Positions 1 to 7,761 of a DNA stretch of 64,000 nt are shown here, one piece after another. Position 1 is the first letter of the stretch. Each line of letters begins with the position of its first letter. The notes under the pieces are model-generated. The model ran no database searches and was not told the origin of the DNA. It was given only the letters and a program-made list of their open reading frames with translations. Made by a program: the position numbers and the translations under genes. The DNA is from Streptomyces atratus (lineage in GTDB: Bacteria > Actinomycetota > Actinomycetes > Streptomycetales > Streptomycetaceae): the NCBI RefSeq assembly GCF_014648655.1, contig NZ_BMRN01000005.1, positions 310,001 through 374,000 on the forward strand, given 5' to 3'.

Positions 1-221
1 CGCAGGGCGGCGATCTTCGCGGCGCGCTCGGCGGGCGGAGTCGCGGCCCACGCGGGCAAGGCCTCACGCGCGGCGGACACGGCGGCGTCGACGTCCTCGG
101 CGGTGCCTGCCGGGACATGCGCGATGACCTGCTCGTCCGCCGGATCGACCACCGCGATCAGGTCCGTGCCTGCGGCGGCCCGCCACTCGCCGCCGATGTA
201 CATCCCGTCGTGGGCCTTCAT
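1..221 (-). CDS. Aldehyde dehydrogenase family protein, N-terminal part (runs off the window)
   Basis: This is the first 73 residues of an NAD(P)+-dependent aldehyde dehydrogenase, which oxidises an aldehyde to the acid. The protein opens MKAHDGMYIGGEWRAA and continues with DLIAVVDPADEQVIAHVP and an AVSAAREALPAW segment. That is the standard N-terminal pattern of the superfamily (IGGEW, then a NPATG-like turn, then the first helix with Ala/Trp). The catalytic Cys and Glu lie beyond the window edge, so the substrate cannot be judged. The ATG at 219-221 is preceded by GGGAGG at good distance. A 17-bp palindrome at 271-287 sits in its promoter region, suggesting a TetR-type repressor. Family assignment is firm; subfamily is open. 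Confidence 0.85.
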   Translation of the reverse strand, partial: MKAHDGMYIGGEWRAAAGTDLIAVVDPADEQVIAHVPAGTAEDVDAAVSAAREALPAWAATPPAERAAKIAAL

Positions 222-270
222 CGCGTTCCTCCCGAGGTGCCGTGGCTACGGCGTAGTCGTCCGCGCCCCA

Positions 271-287
271 AACTAGCGCTGTTAGTT
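271..287. promoter_or_regulatory. TetR-type operator candidate upstream of the aldehyde dehydrogenase
   Basis: The 17-mer AACTAGCGCTGTTAGTT has half-sites AACTA and TAGTT around GCGCTGT, centred about 58 bp before the ALDH start. AACTA/TAGTT palindromes of this size are typical of TetR-family operators in actinobacteria. No regulator gene is adjacent inside the window, so the binder is unknown. Confidence 0.45.
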
Positions 288-484
288 TTTGGGCGCCAGA
301 GGCCATTTCCATGGCCCCCGTCACGGTGTCACGCCATGGGCCGAAAGTCCGCCCGTCCCGGCCGGTAATACGCCAGTAACGGCCTCCTCCCGGCGTCCGG
401 CGCCAGCCCGCCCCACCCCGTGCTTCCCCTCGTAGGTCCGGGTACGGGGCCGGCTCCCCCGCACCCGTCCAGGAGGAGCACTCC

Positions 485-862
485 ATGCACCTGCCCCGAT
501 CCCCCGAACGGCTGTCGGAGACCGATGCCCGCACGGTGCATGTGGCCGCGTTCGCGGCGCTGGGCCGGGAGGCGGCGGCACACGAGGAGTTCGGGCGGGC
601 TGCGGCCCTGGCCGGGGAACTCCCCTGTCCCGCGGGGGCGTTCGCGGTGGATGAGGCCGGCGGGACGGACTGGACCGCCGCCCCTGCCGGATTCCCCGGC
701 TGGCCGGTGTTCCGGGCGGCCGTTGTCAGCCGAGCTCCGCGGCCTGCGTACCAGGGTTCTCGAACTGGGTGGTGTACAGCTCCTCGTACCGGCCGCCGGC
801 CGCGAGGAGTTCTTCGTGGGTTCCCCGCTCCACGATCTGCCCGTCCTCCACGACAAGGATGA
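485..862 (+). CDS. Small hypothetical protein, overlapping the exporter gene tail to tail
   Basis: An AGGAGGA ribosome site stands ahead of ATG 485. The first 80 residues (MHLPRSPERLSETDARTVHV..., rich in Glu, Ala and helix formers) look like real coding sequence. The frame then runs 137 bp into the oppositely oriented ABC exporter gene. The last 45 residues are Arg/Pro/Thr-rich antisense-like sequence, so the natural stop may have been lost by a frameshift or deletion near 725. I do not recognise the family. Coding is supported only by the ribosome site and composition. Confidence 0.4.
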   Translation: MHLPRSPERLSETDARTVHVAAFAALGREAAAHEEFGRAAALAGELPCPAGAFAVDEAGGTDWTAAPAGFPGWPVFRAAVVSRAPRPAYQGSRTGWCTAPRTGRRPRGVLRGFPAPRSARPPRQG

Positions 863-2612
863 GGTCGGCCGCCCGTACGGTGGAGAGCCGGTGGGCGATC
901 ACGACTGCCGTGCGTCCGGCGAGCGCTTCGGTGAGCGCCTCCTGGACGGCCGCCTCGGAAGTGTTGTCCAGGTGGGCGGTGGCCTCGTCGAGGATGACGA
1001 CGCGCTGGCGGGCCAGGAGCAGCCGGGCGATGGTCAGCCGCTGGCGTTCGCCGCCGGAGAGGCGGTAGCCGCGTTCGCCGACGACCGTGTCGAGCCCGTC
1101 GGGCAGCGAGGCGACCAGACCGTCCAGGCGTGAGCGGCGCAGCGCGTCCCAGAGGTCCTCCTCGGTGGATTCCGGCCGGGCGAGCAGGAGGTTGGCGCGG
1201 ACCGACTCGTGGAAGAGGTGGCCGTCCTGGGTGACCATGCCGAGGGTGTCACGCAGCGTGTCGGCGGACAGGTCGCGTACGTCGATGCCGCCGATGCGTA
1301 CCGAACCCTCGTCCGTGTCGTACAGGCGCGGCAGCAGTTGCGCGATGGTCGACTTGCCCGCGCCGGACGAGCCGACGAGTGCCACGGTCCGGCCGGGTTC
1401 GGCGCGGAAGGAGACCCCGCGCAGCACTTCGCTGCCGCCGCGGGTGTCGAGGGCCGCGACGTCCTCGAGCGAGGCGAGGGAGACCTTGTCGGCGGACGGG
1501 TAGCCGAAGCGTACGTCGTCGAACTCCACGGACACCGGGCCTTCCGGGATCGTCCGTGCGTCCGGCTTCTCCTCGATGAGCGGCTTGAGGTCGAGGACCT
1601 CGAAGACCCGCTCGAAGCTGACGAGGGCGCTCATCACCTCGACGCGCGCCCCGGCAAGGGCGGTGAGCGGCGCGTACAGCCGGGTCAGCAGCAGGGCCAG
1701 GGAGACGACCGCACCCGCGTCCAGTTGCCCGCGCAGGGCGTAGAACCCGCCGAGCCCGTAGACCAGGGCGAGCGCCAGCGCGGACACGAGGGTGAGGGCG
1801 GTGATGAAGGCGGACTGGGCCATGGCCGTGCGCACCCCGATGTCGCGCACCCTGCCCGCTCTGGCGGCGAATTCGGCGGACTCGTCGGCGGGCCGGCCGA
1901 AGAGCTTGATCAGTGTGGCGCCGGGTGCGGAGAAGCGCTCGGTCATCCGGGTCCCCATCGCGGCGTTGTGGGCCGCCGCTTCCCGCTGGAGCCTCGCCAT
2001 TCGCGTACCCATCCGGCGCGCGGGCAGCACGAACACCGGCAGCAGCACCAGTGCGAGCGCGGTGATCTGCCAGGAGATGGAGAGCATGACGCCAAGGGTG
2101 AGGAGCAGCGTCACGACATTGCTGACGACGCCGGAGAGCGTGTTGCTGAAGGCGCGCTGGGCGCCGATGACGTCGTTGTTGAGGCGGCTGACGAGCGCGC
2201 CGGTGCGGGTGCGGGTGAAGAACGCGATCGGCATGCGCTGCACATGGTCGAAGACGGCGGTGCGCAGATCGAGGATCAGCCCTTCACCGAGGTTCGCCGA
2301 GAGCCAGCGGCCGACCAGGCCGAGCGCCGCCTCCGCGACGGCGATCACGGCGATGAGCAGGGACAGCCGTGTGACGGTGCCCCCGTCCTCGCCGGTCACG
2401 ATCGCGTTCACGACGCGGCCTGCGAGGACGGGGGTGGCGACGGCGAGCAGCGCCGTCGCCACGCTCAGTACCAGGAACAGGGCGACCCGGCGCCGGTGCG
2501 GGCGGGCGAACGCGGCGATGCGCCGCAGGGTGTTCCGGTCGAAGGGGCGCCGGTCGGCTTGCGCGTTCATGACATTGTGGAGCTGCGTCCACGCGGTGGC
2601 TTCCATGCTCAT
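726..2612 (-). CDS. ABC multidrug/lipid exporter, fused permease and ATPase
   Basis: This is a type IV (MsbA/LmrA-like) half-transporter of 628 residues that works as a dimer in the inner membrane and exports hydrophobic compounds. Residues about 35-320 carry six membrane helices and the RTRTGALVSRLNNDV coupling motif. Residues about 370-610 are the nucleotide-binding domain, with Walker A GSSGAGKST, signature LSGGERQRL, Walker B VVILDEATAHLD and switch His in VIAHRLSTV. All catalytic motifs are intact. The ATG at 2612 has no ribosome site, but a MerR-type promoter places transcription start at or next to this A, so the mRNA is probably leaderless. The gene stands alone; its end overlaps a small convergent ORF. 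The substrate cannot be read from sequence. Confidence 0.9.
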   Translation of the reverse strand: MSMEATAWTQLHNVMNAQADRRPFDRNTLRRIAAFARPHRRRVALFLVLSVATALLAVATPVLAGRVVNAIVTGEDGGTVTRLSLLIAVIAVAEAALGLVGRWLSANLGEGLILDLRTAVFDHVQRMPIAFFTRTRTGALVSRLNNDVIGAQRAFSNTLSGVVSNVVTLLLTLGVMLSISWQITALALVLLPVFVLPARRMGTRMARLQREAAAHNAAMGTRMTERFSAPGATLIKLFGRPADESAEFAARAGRVRDIGVRTAMAQSAFITALTLVSALALALVYGLGGFYALRGQLDAGAVVSLALLLTRLYAPLTALAGARVEVMSALVSFERVFEVLDLKPLIEEKPDARTIPEGPVSVEFDDVRFGYPSADKVSLASLEDVAALDTRGGSEVLRGVSFRAEPGRTVALVGSSGAGKSTIAQLLPRLYDTDEGSVRIGGIDVRDLSADTLRDTLGMVTQDGHLFHESVRANLLLARPESTEEDLWDALRRSRLDGLVASLPDGLDTVVGERGYRLSGGERQRLTIARLLLARQRVVILDEATAHLDNTSEAAVQEALTEALAGRTAVVIAHRLSTVRAADLILVVEDGQIVERGTHEELLAAGGRYEELYTTQFENPGTQAAELG

Positions 2613-2649
2613 GGAAGGAACGTACGACCTCCAGTGGACTTGAGGTCAA
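2612..2649 (-). promoter_or_regulatory. MerR-family promoter (19-bp spacer) of the ABC exporter
   Basis: On the minus strand a TTGACC -35 (2644-2649) and a TACGTT -10 (2619-2624) are separated by 19 bp, the over-long spacer used by MerR/SoxR/TipAL activators. An interrupted palindrome, half-sites GACCTCCAG and CTTGAGGTC four bases apart (2626-2647, one mismatch), fills the spacer. The predicted transcription start falls on the exporter ATG. The core is close to the SoxR-type CCTCAAG/CTTGAGG box. Confidence 0.6.
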
Positions 2650-2724
2650 CCGCCCGGAGTCGTCCGGTGCTCCTGGGGTCTCCGAGACCCTGATCCGCCG
2701 GACAGGACCCTGAGTCCTGTCCGG

Positions 2725-2985
2725 CGGGACCCGGGATGCCCTTGGGCAGTGGTCGGATCCGGCGGACGTGGTGGTCGAAGACGTACAGGTGCGCGAGATC
2801 GACCACGAGCGGGACCTGTCCGCCGGTGCGCAGCCGCATGTCGGGGCCGGTACGGACGGGGTGCCGATGAACGCGGCGACGAAGACACTCTCCGGCAGGG
2901 CGTGGACCTCGCGCGGCGGGCTCACCTGCTGGAGCCGTCGCGCATCACGGCGACCCGGTCGCCCAGCGAGAGAGCCCGGCAGGAG
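2725..2985 (-). pseudogene. Decayed C-terminal part of a sugar ABC transporter ATPase (MsiK/UgpC type)
   Basis: Three minus-strand pieces in different frames line up with the end of a MsiK/UgpC/MalK ATPase. They are ALSLGDRVAVMRDG (about 2930-2980), then QQVSPPREVHALPESVFVAA and FIGTPSV, then MRLRTGGQVPLVVDLAHLYVFD. These correspond to the H-loop-following GDRVAVM segment, the QQVDTPxxLYxxPAN..FVAxFIG segment and the TOBE-domain end. The ATPase core is gone and the frame changes at least twice, so nothing functional can be made. It lies between the exporter and the citrate carrier and marks an old deletion. Confidence 0.6.
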
Positions 2986-3085
2986 ACGGCGGGCCACGCC
3001 GTCGACACCACCCCCTGCGCAAAGGCGAAGGCGATGACGAGGCGCAGCAGCCGGCTCCTTCCGGGCTCTTGTGTACGGGACACGG

Positions 3086-4498
3086 TCAGATGATTCCGAA
3101 GAGGAGTCCGGCGCAGAGCACCACGAGTGAGGTGAGCACGGCCCACTTGACGGTGAACCTGGTGTGGTCGCCGAACTCGACCTTCGCCATGCCGACGAGG
3201 ACATAGACGGCCGGGACCAGCGGGGACGACATGTGCAGGGGCTGTCCGACCAGGGAGGCGCGGGCGATCTCCAGCGGGGAGACACCGTGGGCGGCACCGG
3301 CCTCGGCGAGCACGGGGACGACGCCGAAGTAGAAGCCGTCGTTGGACATGAAGTACGTCAACGGGATGCTCAGGATGCCGGTGACGATCGCCATGTGCGG
3401 GCCCATGCCGTCGGGGATCGCGCCGACGAGCCAGTCGGCCATGTGGTCGACCATGCCGGTGCCGGAGAGGACGCCGGTGAAGACGGCAGCTGCGAAGACC
3501 ATGCCGGAGACATTGAGGACGTTGTCGGCGTGGGCGGCGATACGGGCCCGCTGGTCGGGCATGTGGGGGAAGTTGACGGTGAGGGCGAGGGCCGCGCCGA
3601 GCAGGAAGAGCACCGGGATCGGCATCAGCTCCGTGATCATCGCGGTGAGCAGCGCGACGGTGAGGCCCGCGTTGAACCAGTAGAGCTTGGGGCGCAGGGT
3701 GGCCCGGCCCGGGTCAAGGCCCTTGAAGCCCTCGTCCGCATTCGCTTCGTCGCCGTCCGCGCCCGTGCCCGTACCGCTTCCGCCGGAGCTCTTGCGGGTA
3801 CGGTCGCTGCCGCCGCCCGTCCCGACGAGAACCGTCTCCGACTCCGTGACCGTCTCGGTGGCCAGCACCTCGTCGAGGGTGAGCGTGCCGAGCCGCTTGC
3901 GCTCGCGCCGGCCCAGAACGACGGCCAGGAGCAGTACGGCGACCAGTCCGACGCCGAGCGCGGGAATCATCGGGACGAAGATGTCGCCCGCGTCCAGCTT
4001 GAGCGCGGTGGCGGCGCGGGCGGTGGGGCCGCCCCAGGGAAGGGTGTTCATGACGCCGTTCGCCGTGGCGGCGACACCGGTCATCACGACCAGGCTCATC
4101 TTGAGGCGCTTGTAGAGCGGGTACATCGCCGAGACGGTGATCATGAAGGTGGTGGAGCCGTCACCGTCGAGCGAGACGATCGCCGCGAGCACCGCCGTAC
4201 CGACCACGATCCGCATCGGGTCGGCCTTGCAGAAGCGCAGGATGCCCCGCACGATCGGGTCGAAGAGGCCGACATCGATCATCACACCGAAGTAGACGAT
4301 GGCGAACATCAGCATCGCGGCGGTCGGGGCCAGATTGCCGACGCCCTCGATGACGTAGTCGCCGAGCTTCGCGCCCTTCCCGACGGCGACGCAGAACAGT
4401 GCGGGGATCAGGACCAGCGCCGCGATCGGCGACATCTTCTTCATCATGATCAGGACCAGGAAGGTCGCAATCATGGCAAAGCCGAGGATTGTCAGCAT
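3086..4498 (-). CDS. CitMHS-family metal-citrate:H+ symporter
   Basis: This is a 470-residue integral membrane carrier of the CitMHS family, which imports citrate complexed with a divalent metal together with protons. It has the usual two halves of membrane helices, with conserved DGDGSTTFMITVSAMYPLY and GVMNTLPWGGPTARAA in the first half and FMSNDGFYFGVVPVL plus HMSSPLVPAVYVLVG in the second. A hydrophilic Ser/Gly/Thr/Glu-rich loop near residues 200-260 separates them. The length is normal for the family. The ATG at 4496-4498 has only a weak AAGGGTGAG upstream. A near-perfect 7-bp inverted repeat at 4575-4591 lies in the promoter. Which metal is preferred cannot be told from sequence. Confidence 0.88.
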   Translation of the reverse strand: MLTILGFAMIATFLVLIMMKKMSPIAALVLIPALFCVAVGKGAKLGDYVIEGVGNLAPTAAMLMFAIVYFGVMIDVGLFDPIVRGILRFCKADPMRIVVGTAVLAAIVSLDGDGSTTFMITVSAMYPLYKRLKMSLVVMTGVAATANGVMNTLPWGGPTARAATALKLDAGDIFVPMIPALGVGLVAVLLLAVVLGRRERKRLGTLTLDEVLATETVTESETVLVGTGGGSDRTRKSSGGSGTGTGADGDEANADEGFKGLDPGRATLRPKLYWFNAGLTVALLTAMITELMPIPVLFLLGAALALTVNFPHMPDQRARIAAHADNVLNVSGMVFAAAVFTGVLSGTGMVDHMADWLVGAIPDGMGPHMAIVTGILSIPLTYFMSNDGFYFGVVPVLAEAGAAHGVSPLEIARASLVGQPLHMSSPLVPAVYVLVGMAKVEFGDHTRFTVKWAVLTSLVVLCAGLLFGII

Positions 4499-4574
4499 AT
4501 GGGATACCTATCGCTCACCCTTGAACTCCCACCGGAGTCGGCGGTGCGGATGACGTTAGGGCGCGCCTCGCAGC

Positions 4575-4591
4575 GTTAACAAGATGTTGAC
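4575..4591. promoter_or_regulatory. Inverted repeat in the citrate-carrier promoter region
   Basis: GTTAACA-AGA-TGTTGAC is an inverted repeat with 6 of 7 matching positions, 77-93 bp upstream of the carrier start. It is a plausible operator or response-regulator site. A second short palindrome, ATCACGTGAT, lies at 4631-4640. Neither has a known owner here. Confidence 0.35.
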
Positions 4592-4962
4592 ATGCGAGCA
4601 ATACGAGCAAAACCCCAGGTCAACGCGGGGATCACGTGATGGGCACAACCGGCAGAACCACCTGGGTCACAGCGTCGGGTGTCGCGGTAGGCGTCACCAC
4701 CACCGGGATGCCGTTGAGCACAGCGGTGCGCAGAGGGGGCGGATGCGCAGGGCGGTGCGGGAGCTGCTGGGGTCGCGCGACATGGGCCCTCCCCGGGGCG
4801 GCGACAGCAGTGGCACGTACGCGGGCAGGCCCGGCCGAGCATACCGACCGGTACGCATGGCGGCGAGGTGTTGTCGCGACGATATCGCCGGGCCTCGAGG
4901 CGGGCGTGGGGCGGGCCGGAGGACGGGGCGGGGGGAGGGGTCGCGGCACGAGGCCCTCGCGG
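4592..4962. other. Non-coding or decayed stretch, 370 bp
   Basis: Between the citrate-carrier promoter and the end of the TetR gene I see no convincing gene. Open frames exist on both strands but are Arg/Pro/Gly-rich shadows without ribosome sites. One minus-strand frame ends with a protein-like NGIPVVVTPTATPDAVTQV tail near 4632, possibly a gene fragment I cannot place. Confidence 0.4.
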
Positions 4963-5583
4963 TCAGTCCAGGACTTGTGCGAGGTAGGCCCGGAGCAGGA
5001 CGCGGGTCTCACCGACGATGGCCCGGTCGCCCGACGGGTCGGTACGGAAGGCGAGTTGGAGGAGGGCGTCGGCGGCCTCGACACAGACCAGGACGGTCCG
5101 GAGCAACTCCTCGTCGGGGGCGCGGCCGAGGTGTCCGGAGAGCAGTTCGGTGAGCCGGCCGGCGACCCGGTGGTTGGCGTCACCGGCCGGGTCGTCGTCG
5201 GGGGCCGGAGCGCCGAAGTCGACGAGCGCGAAGCCGGCCACGGAGAGCTTCATGGCCAGGTATTCGTCCAGGACGGCATCGATGGCGCTGCGCCAGTCGG
5301 CGGCCTGGATGGCGGCGAGGCGGGCGGTGATGCGTTCGGCGTAGCTGTCCAGGTTGCGCCGGGCGAGCGCATCGGTCAGCGCGCGCTTGTTGGAGAAGAA
5401 CCGGTAGACGGAGCCGATGGGGACCTCGGCACGGACGGCGACGGCACGGGTGGACAGCTGCTCGTATCCGGTCTCGTCGAGGAGTTCGGCACAGGCGTCG
5501 AGTATCCGGGCGAGGCGTTCGGCGCTGCGCTGCTGCACGGGGGCGCGGCGGAGGTTCGTGTTCGCATGGGGCACGGGATCCAT
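4963..5583 (-). CDS. TetR/AcrR family transcriptional regulator
   Basis: This 206-residue TetR-type repressor has an N-terminal helix-turn-helix (about residues 20-65: RILDACAELLDETGYEQLST, then AVAVRAEVPIGSVYRFFSNK) and an all-helical ligand-binding C-terminus without recognisable signature. It lies 49 bp downstream of the polytopic membrane protein gene on the same strand, so it may be the last gene of that envelope operon. It could equally act on the citrate carrier further on. No palindrome decides between these. The effector is unknown. Confidence 0.82.
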   Translation of the reverse strand: MDPVPHANTNLRRAPVQQRSAERLARILDACAELLDETGYEQLSTRAVAVRAEVPIGSVYRFFSNKRALTDALARRNLDSYAERITARLAAIQAADWRSAIDAVLDEYLAMKLSVAGFALVDFGAPAPDDDPAGDANHRVAGRLTELLSGHLGRAPDEELLRTVLVCVEAADALLQLAFRTDPSGDRAIVGETRVLLRAYLAQVLD

Positions 5584-5632
5584 GATGCCGTGGGTCTCCT
5601 CCGCGGGTGACGGGTCGGTGCCGGTGCGACCG

Positions 5633-6916
5633 TCATGCGATGAGCAGGGACAGCCCGCCGATGGTGTACGTGATCATCAGGACCAGCAGCGGGAGTTGCC
5701 CCGCCACGGCGCGGCCGGGCGGGAAGAGGCGCACGGACCTGTCGTGGGCTGCGATGACGCCGAGTACGTGACCGAGGACGATCGCGGCGACCTGGAGCGT
5801 GGCGACGCCGCCCGGGCCGAGCGGCGGCTCGGGCGGGACGGGATTGTCAGTACCGGATGCCACCATGACTGTGCGTGACCCTTCGGTGACGAAGAGCGTG
5901 AAGTAGTGGGCGATGAGATAGCCGAGGGCGATCGGGACGAGTGAGTGCGCGAAGACGGTGAGGGGGTGGCGGAGTTGACCGGAGATCAGCCGGGTGGCGC
6001 CGGCGCAGAGGGCATAGAGCGTGGCGACGAGGGCGACGGCGCCCAGGAGCCCGAGCGTGGCCGCGGTGGTGCGGCCCAGGGGTGAGGTCTGGACGGTGAC
6101 GATCCAGGAGGGGGCGTCCGAGAAGCCGTCGTAGGCAGTGGAGCCGAGCATGACGCAGACGGTGGCGACGAGTCCGGGGGTCTGCGGGGTGGCATCGAGA
6201 CCGTTGAAAGGGGAGCGGAGTACGAGGCGGCGGTCGGTGGGGCGACGGCCGAGCGGGGAGAGCCGGGCGAGCAGCCCCGAGTAGACCTCGAAGGCGTCCG
6301 CGTGGTCGAACCATCCGGCGCCGTGGCGGGCGGCGCCTGCGAGGTGGACGGCGGCGTAGAGGGAGAGGAAGAGGAGGAGGGCGGTGGTCGATGCGGGGTC
6401 GGGGGCGACGAGTTCGAGCCAGGTGAAGGCCAGGAGCCCGGCCGCGGCGGGCCAAAGACCGAGACGTACGGGAAGGGGGCGGCCCGCGGCGGGATCACGG
6501 CCGAGCACGCGGCAGCCGAGGAGGTGGACGGTGCGGAGCGGGTTGAACAGTCGCCAGACGGGGCCGAGGAGGAGTGAGGCGGGGACGAGTCCGACCCAGA
6601 GGAGTACGTAGACGGCGCCGGGGGCCGGGTTGCGGTCCGGGTCGTCCGGGCCGAGGAGGAGGTGGAGTGTGACGAGCAGGGCAGCGGCCGACCCGAGTAC
6701 GCGCACGGCGATACGGGTGGGGCGTGCGTCGGCGAGGCGCTGGACGGCGGCCGGGAGCGGGCGGCCCGCCCGGTCGCCGCGGAATCGGGAGGAGGACCAG
6801 AGCAGGCCGAGCGCGAGAAAGGAGACGAAGAGCGCGGCGAAGGCCCCGGCGAAGGCGTAGAAGGGGGACAGCGGAAGGTCGTGCTGGGCGCCGATGCCAT
6901 GGGCGAGGACGCTCAC
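5633..6916 (-). CDS. Polytopic integral membrane protein of unknown function
   Basis: The 427-residue protein has roughly nine to ten hydrophobic helices (for example FAGAFAALFVSFLALGLLW, AALLVTLHLLLG and LLILMITYTIGG-like segments) and Arg-rich loops. I do not recognise a named family; it resembles an uncharacterised Streptomyces membrane protein. The start is GTG 6914-6916, which overlaps the stop of the upstream lipoprotein gene (GTGA), so translation is coupled. It is third in a co-oriented set with the beta-helix protein and lipoprotein, pointing to a joint role at the cell envelope. It contains no ATPase or enzyme motif. Confidence 0.75.
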   Translation of the reverse strand: MSVLAHGIGAQHDLPLSPFYAFAGAFAALFVSFLALGLLWSSSRFRGDRAGRPLPAAVQRLADARPTRIAVRVLGSAAALLVTLHLLLGPDDPDRNPAPGAVYVLLWVGLVPASLLLGPVWRLFNPLRTVHLLGCRVLGRDPAAGRPLPVRLGLWPAAAGLLAFTWLELVAPDPASTTALLLFLSLYAAVHLAGAARHGAGWFDHADAFEVYSGLLARLSPLGRRPTDRRLVLRSPFNGLDATPQTPGLVATVCVMLGSTAYDGFSDAPSWIVTVQTSPLGRTTAATLGLLGAVALVATLYALCAGATRLISGQLRHPLTVFAHSLVPIALGYLIAHYFTLFVTEGSRTVMVASGTDNPVPPEPPLGPGGVATLQVAAIVLGHVLGVIAAHDRSVRLFPPGRAVAGQLPLLVLMITYTIGGLSLLIA

Positions 6917-7761
6917 CGTACGACGAGCTGGGTCAGGAGCAGGTCGGACTCATGTGTCTCGACTTCGAAGAGCCCGGTGCGGTCTGCGGTGAACGTGAGG
7001 GTGACGGTCTTTCCTGCGGGCAGCCGGGCCTCCTTGTCGTAGCCGTGGACGTGGAGGGTGTCGGCTTGGTCGCTGCGGACCCGGAGTTCGATGATCCGGC
7101 CCTTCTTGATCTCGGTGCGGCCGGGGGCGGGGCTGACCTTGCCGTGGGAGACGACGATCTCGAGTGCCGTGTCGGGCCGGGGCGTTTCCGGTCGGTGCGG
7201 CGCGGGGGCGGTGGGCTGTGCGGAGGCAGTGGTGAGGGAGGTGGTGGCCTGGATCGGGGTGGAGTTCACGGCCCAGGCGGTGTGGTCGTCGGCGTAGAGG
7301 CGGGCGGTGAGACCGGTGCCACCGCCGGAGCTGCGGACGAGGGAGTCGGGGAGGTGGTACCAGGATCCGTAGACCCGGGCGAGGGGGTGGCCGTCGAGGA
7401 AGAGGCGGGCGTGGCCGCGCCCGAGGAGAGCGGCGCCGCCCACGCTGTCCGGGGTGAACCGGAAGTTCCGCACGGAGAGACGGACGTTCCAGCCGTCCTC
7501 GGAGTCCCGCCGGACGGCGACCGTCACCTGGGGAGCGCCCTTGGCGTCGACCTGGCGCAGCCGGTGGCCCGATCCGTCGTCGGCTGCGAGGAGCCGGCCG
7601 ACGCTGCCGACGGCCTGCTCATGGCTGGTGCCGGGTTTGTGGTGGGTGGTGGCCCGCCCACCACAGGCGCTCGCACCGAACACGAGGGCGCCTGCGGCGA
7701 GCACGGTGACGGCTGCGCCGCCCGGCCGGGCGAGCCACCGTCGCCTGCGGAGATTCTTCAC
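6913..7761 (-). CDS. Secreted lipoprotein with a C-terminal cupredoxin-like domain
   Basis: The 282-residue protein starts with Arg-rich MKNLRRRRW, a hydrophobic stretch and a lipobox-like GASAC, so it is probably lipid-anchored outside the membrane. The C-terminal 100 residues (EIVVSHGKVSPAP..., DTLHVHGYDKEARLPAGKTV, FTADRTGLFEVETHES) have the strand pattern and His-containing HVHGYD of cupredoxin-like domains, but a full copper site is not evident. The start is GTG 7759-7761 after GAAGGAG, overlapping the stop of the beta-helix gene by GTGA. Its own stop overlaps the next start the same way. Function is unknown; coupling implies stoichiometric production with its neighbours. Confidence 0.7.
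   Translation of the reverse strand: MKNLRRRRWLARPGGAAVTVLAAGALVFGASACGGRATTHHKPGTSHEQAVGSVGRLLAADDGSGHRLRQVDAKGAPQVTVAVRRDSEDGWNVRLSVRNFRFTPDSVGGAALLGRGHARLFLDGHPLARVYGSWYHLPDSLVRSSGGGTGLTARLYADDHTAWAVNSTPIQATTSLTTASAQPTAPAPHRPETPRPDTALEIVVSHGKVSPAPGRTEIKKGRIIELRVRSDQADTLHVHGYDKEARLPAGKTVTLTFTADRTGLFEVETHESDLLLTQLVVR

Noticed and set aside
1209..2693. A 494-residue plus-strand open frame opposite the ABC exporter
   Set aside because: It is the antisense shadow of a high-GC gene: Gly/Glu/Arg/Asp-biased, no domain pattern, no ribosome site. The minus strand has all ABC motifs.
3164..4579. A 471-residue plus-strand frame opposite the citrate carrier
   Set aside because: His/Asp/Glu/Arg/Gln-rich composition typical of the complement of a membrane protein gene; the minus frame is a clear CitMHS carrier.
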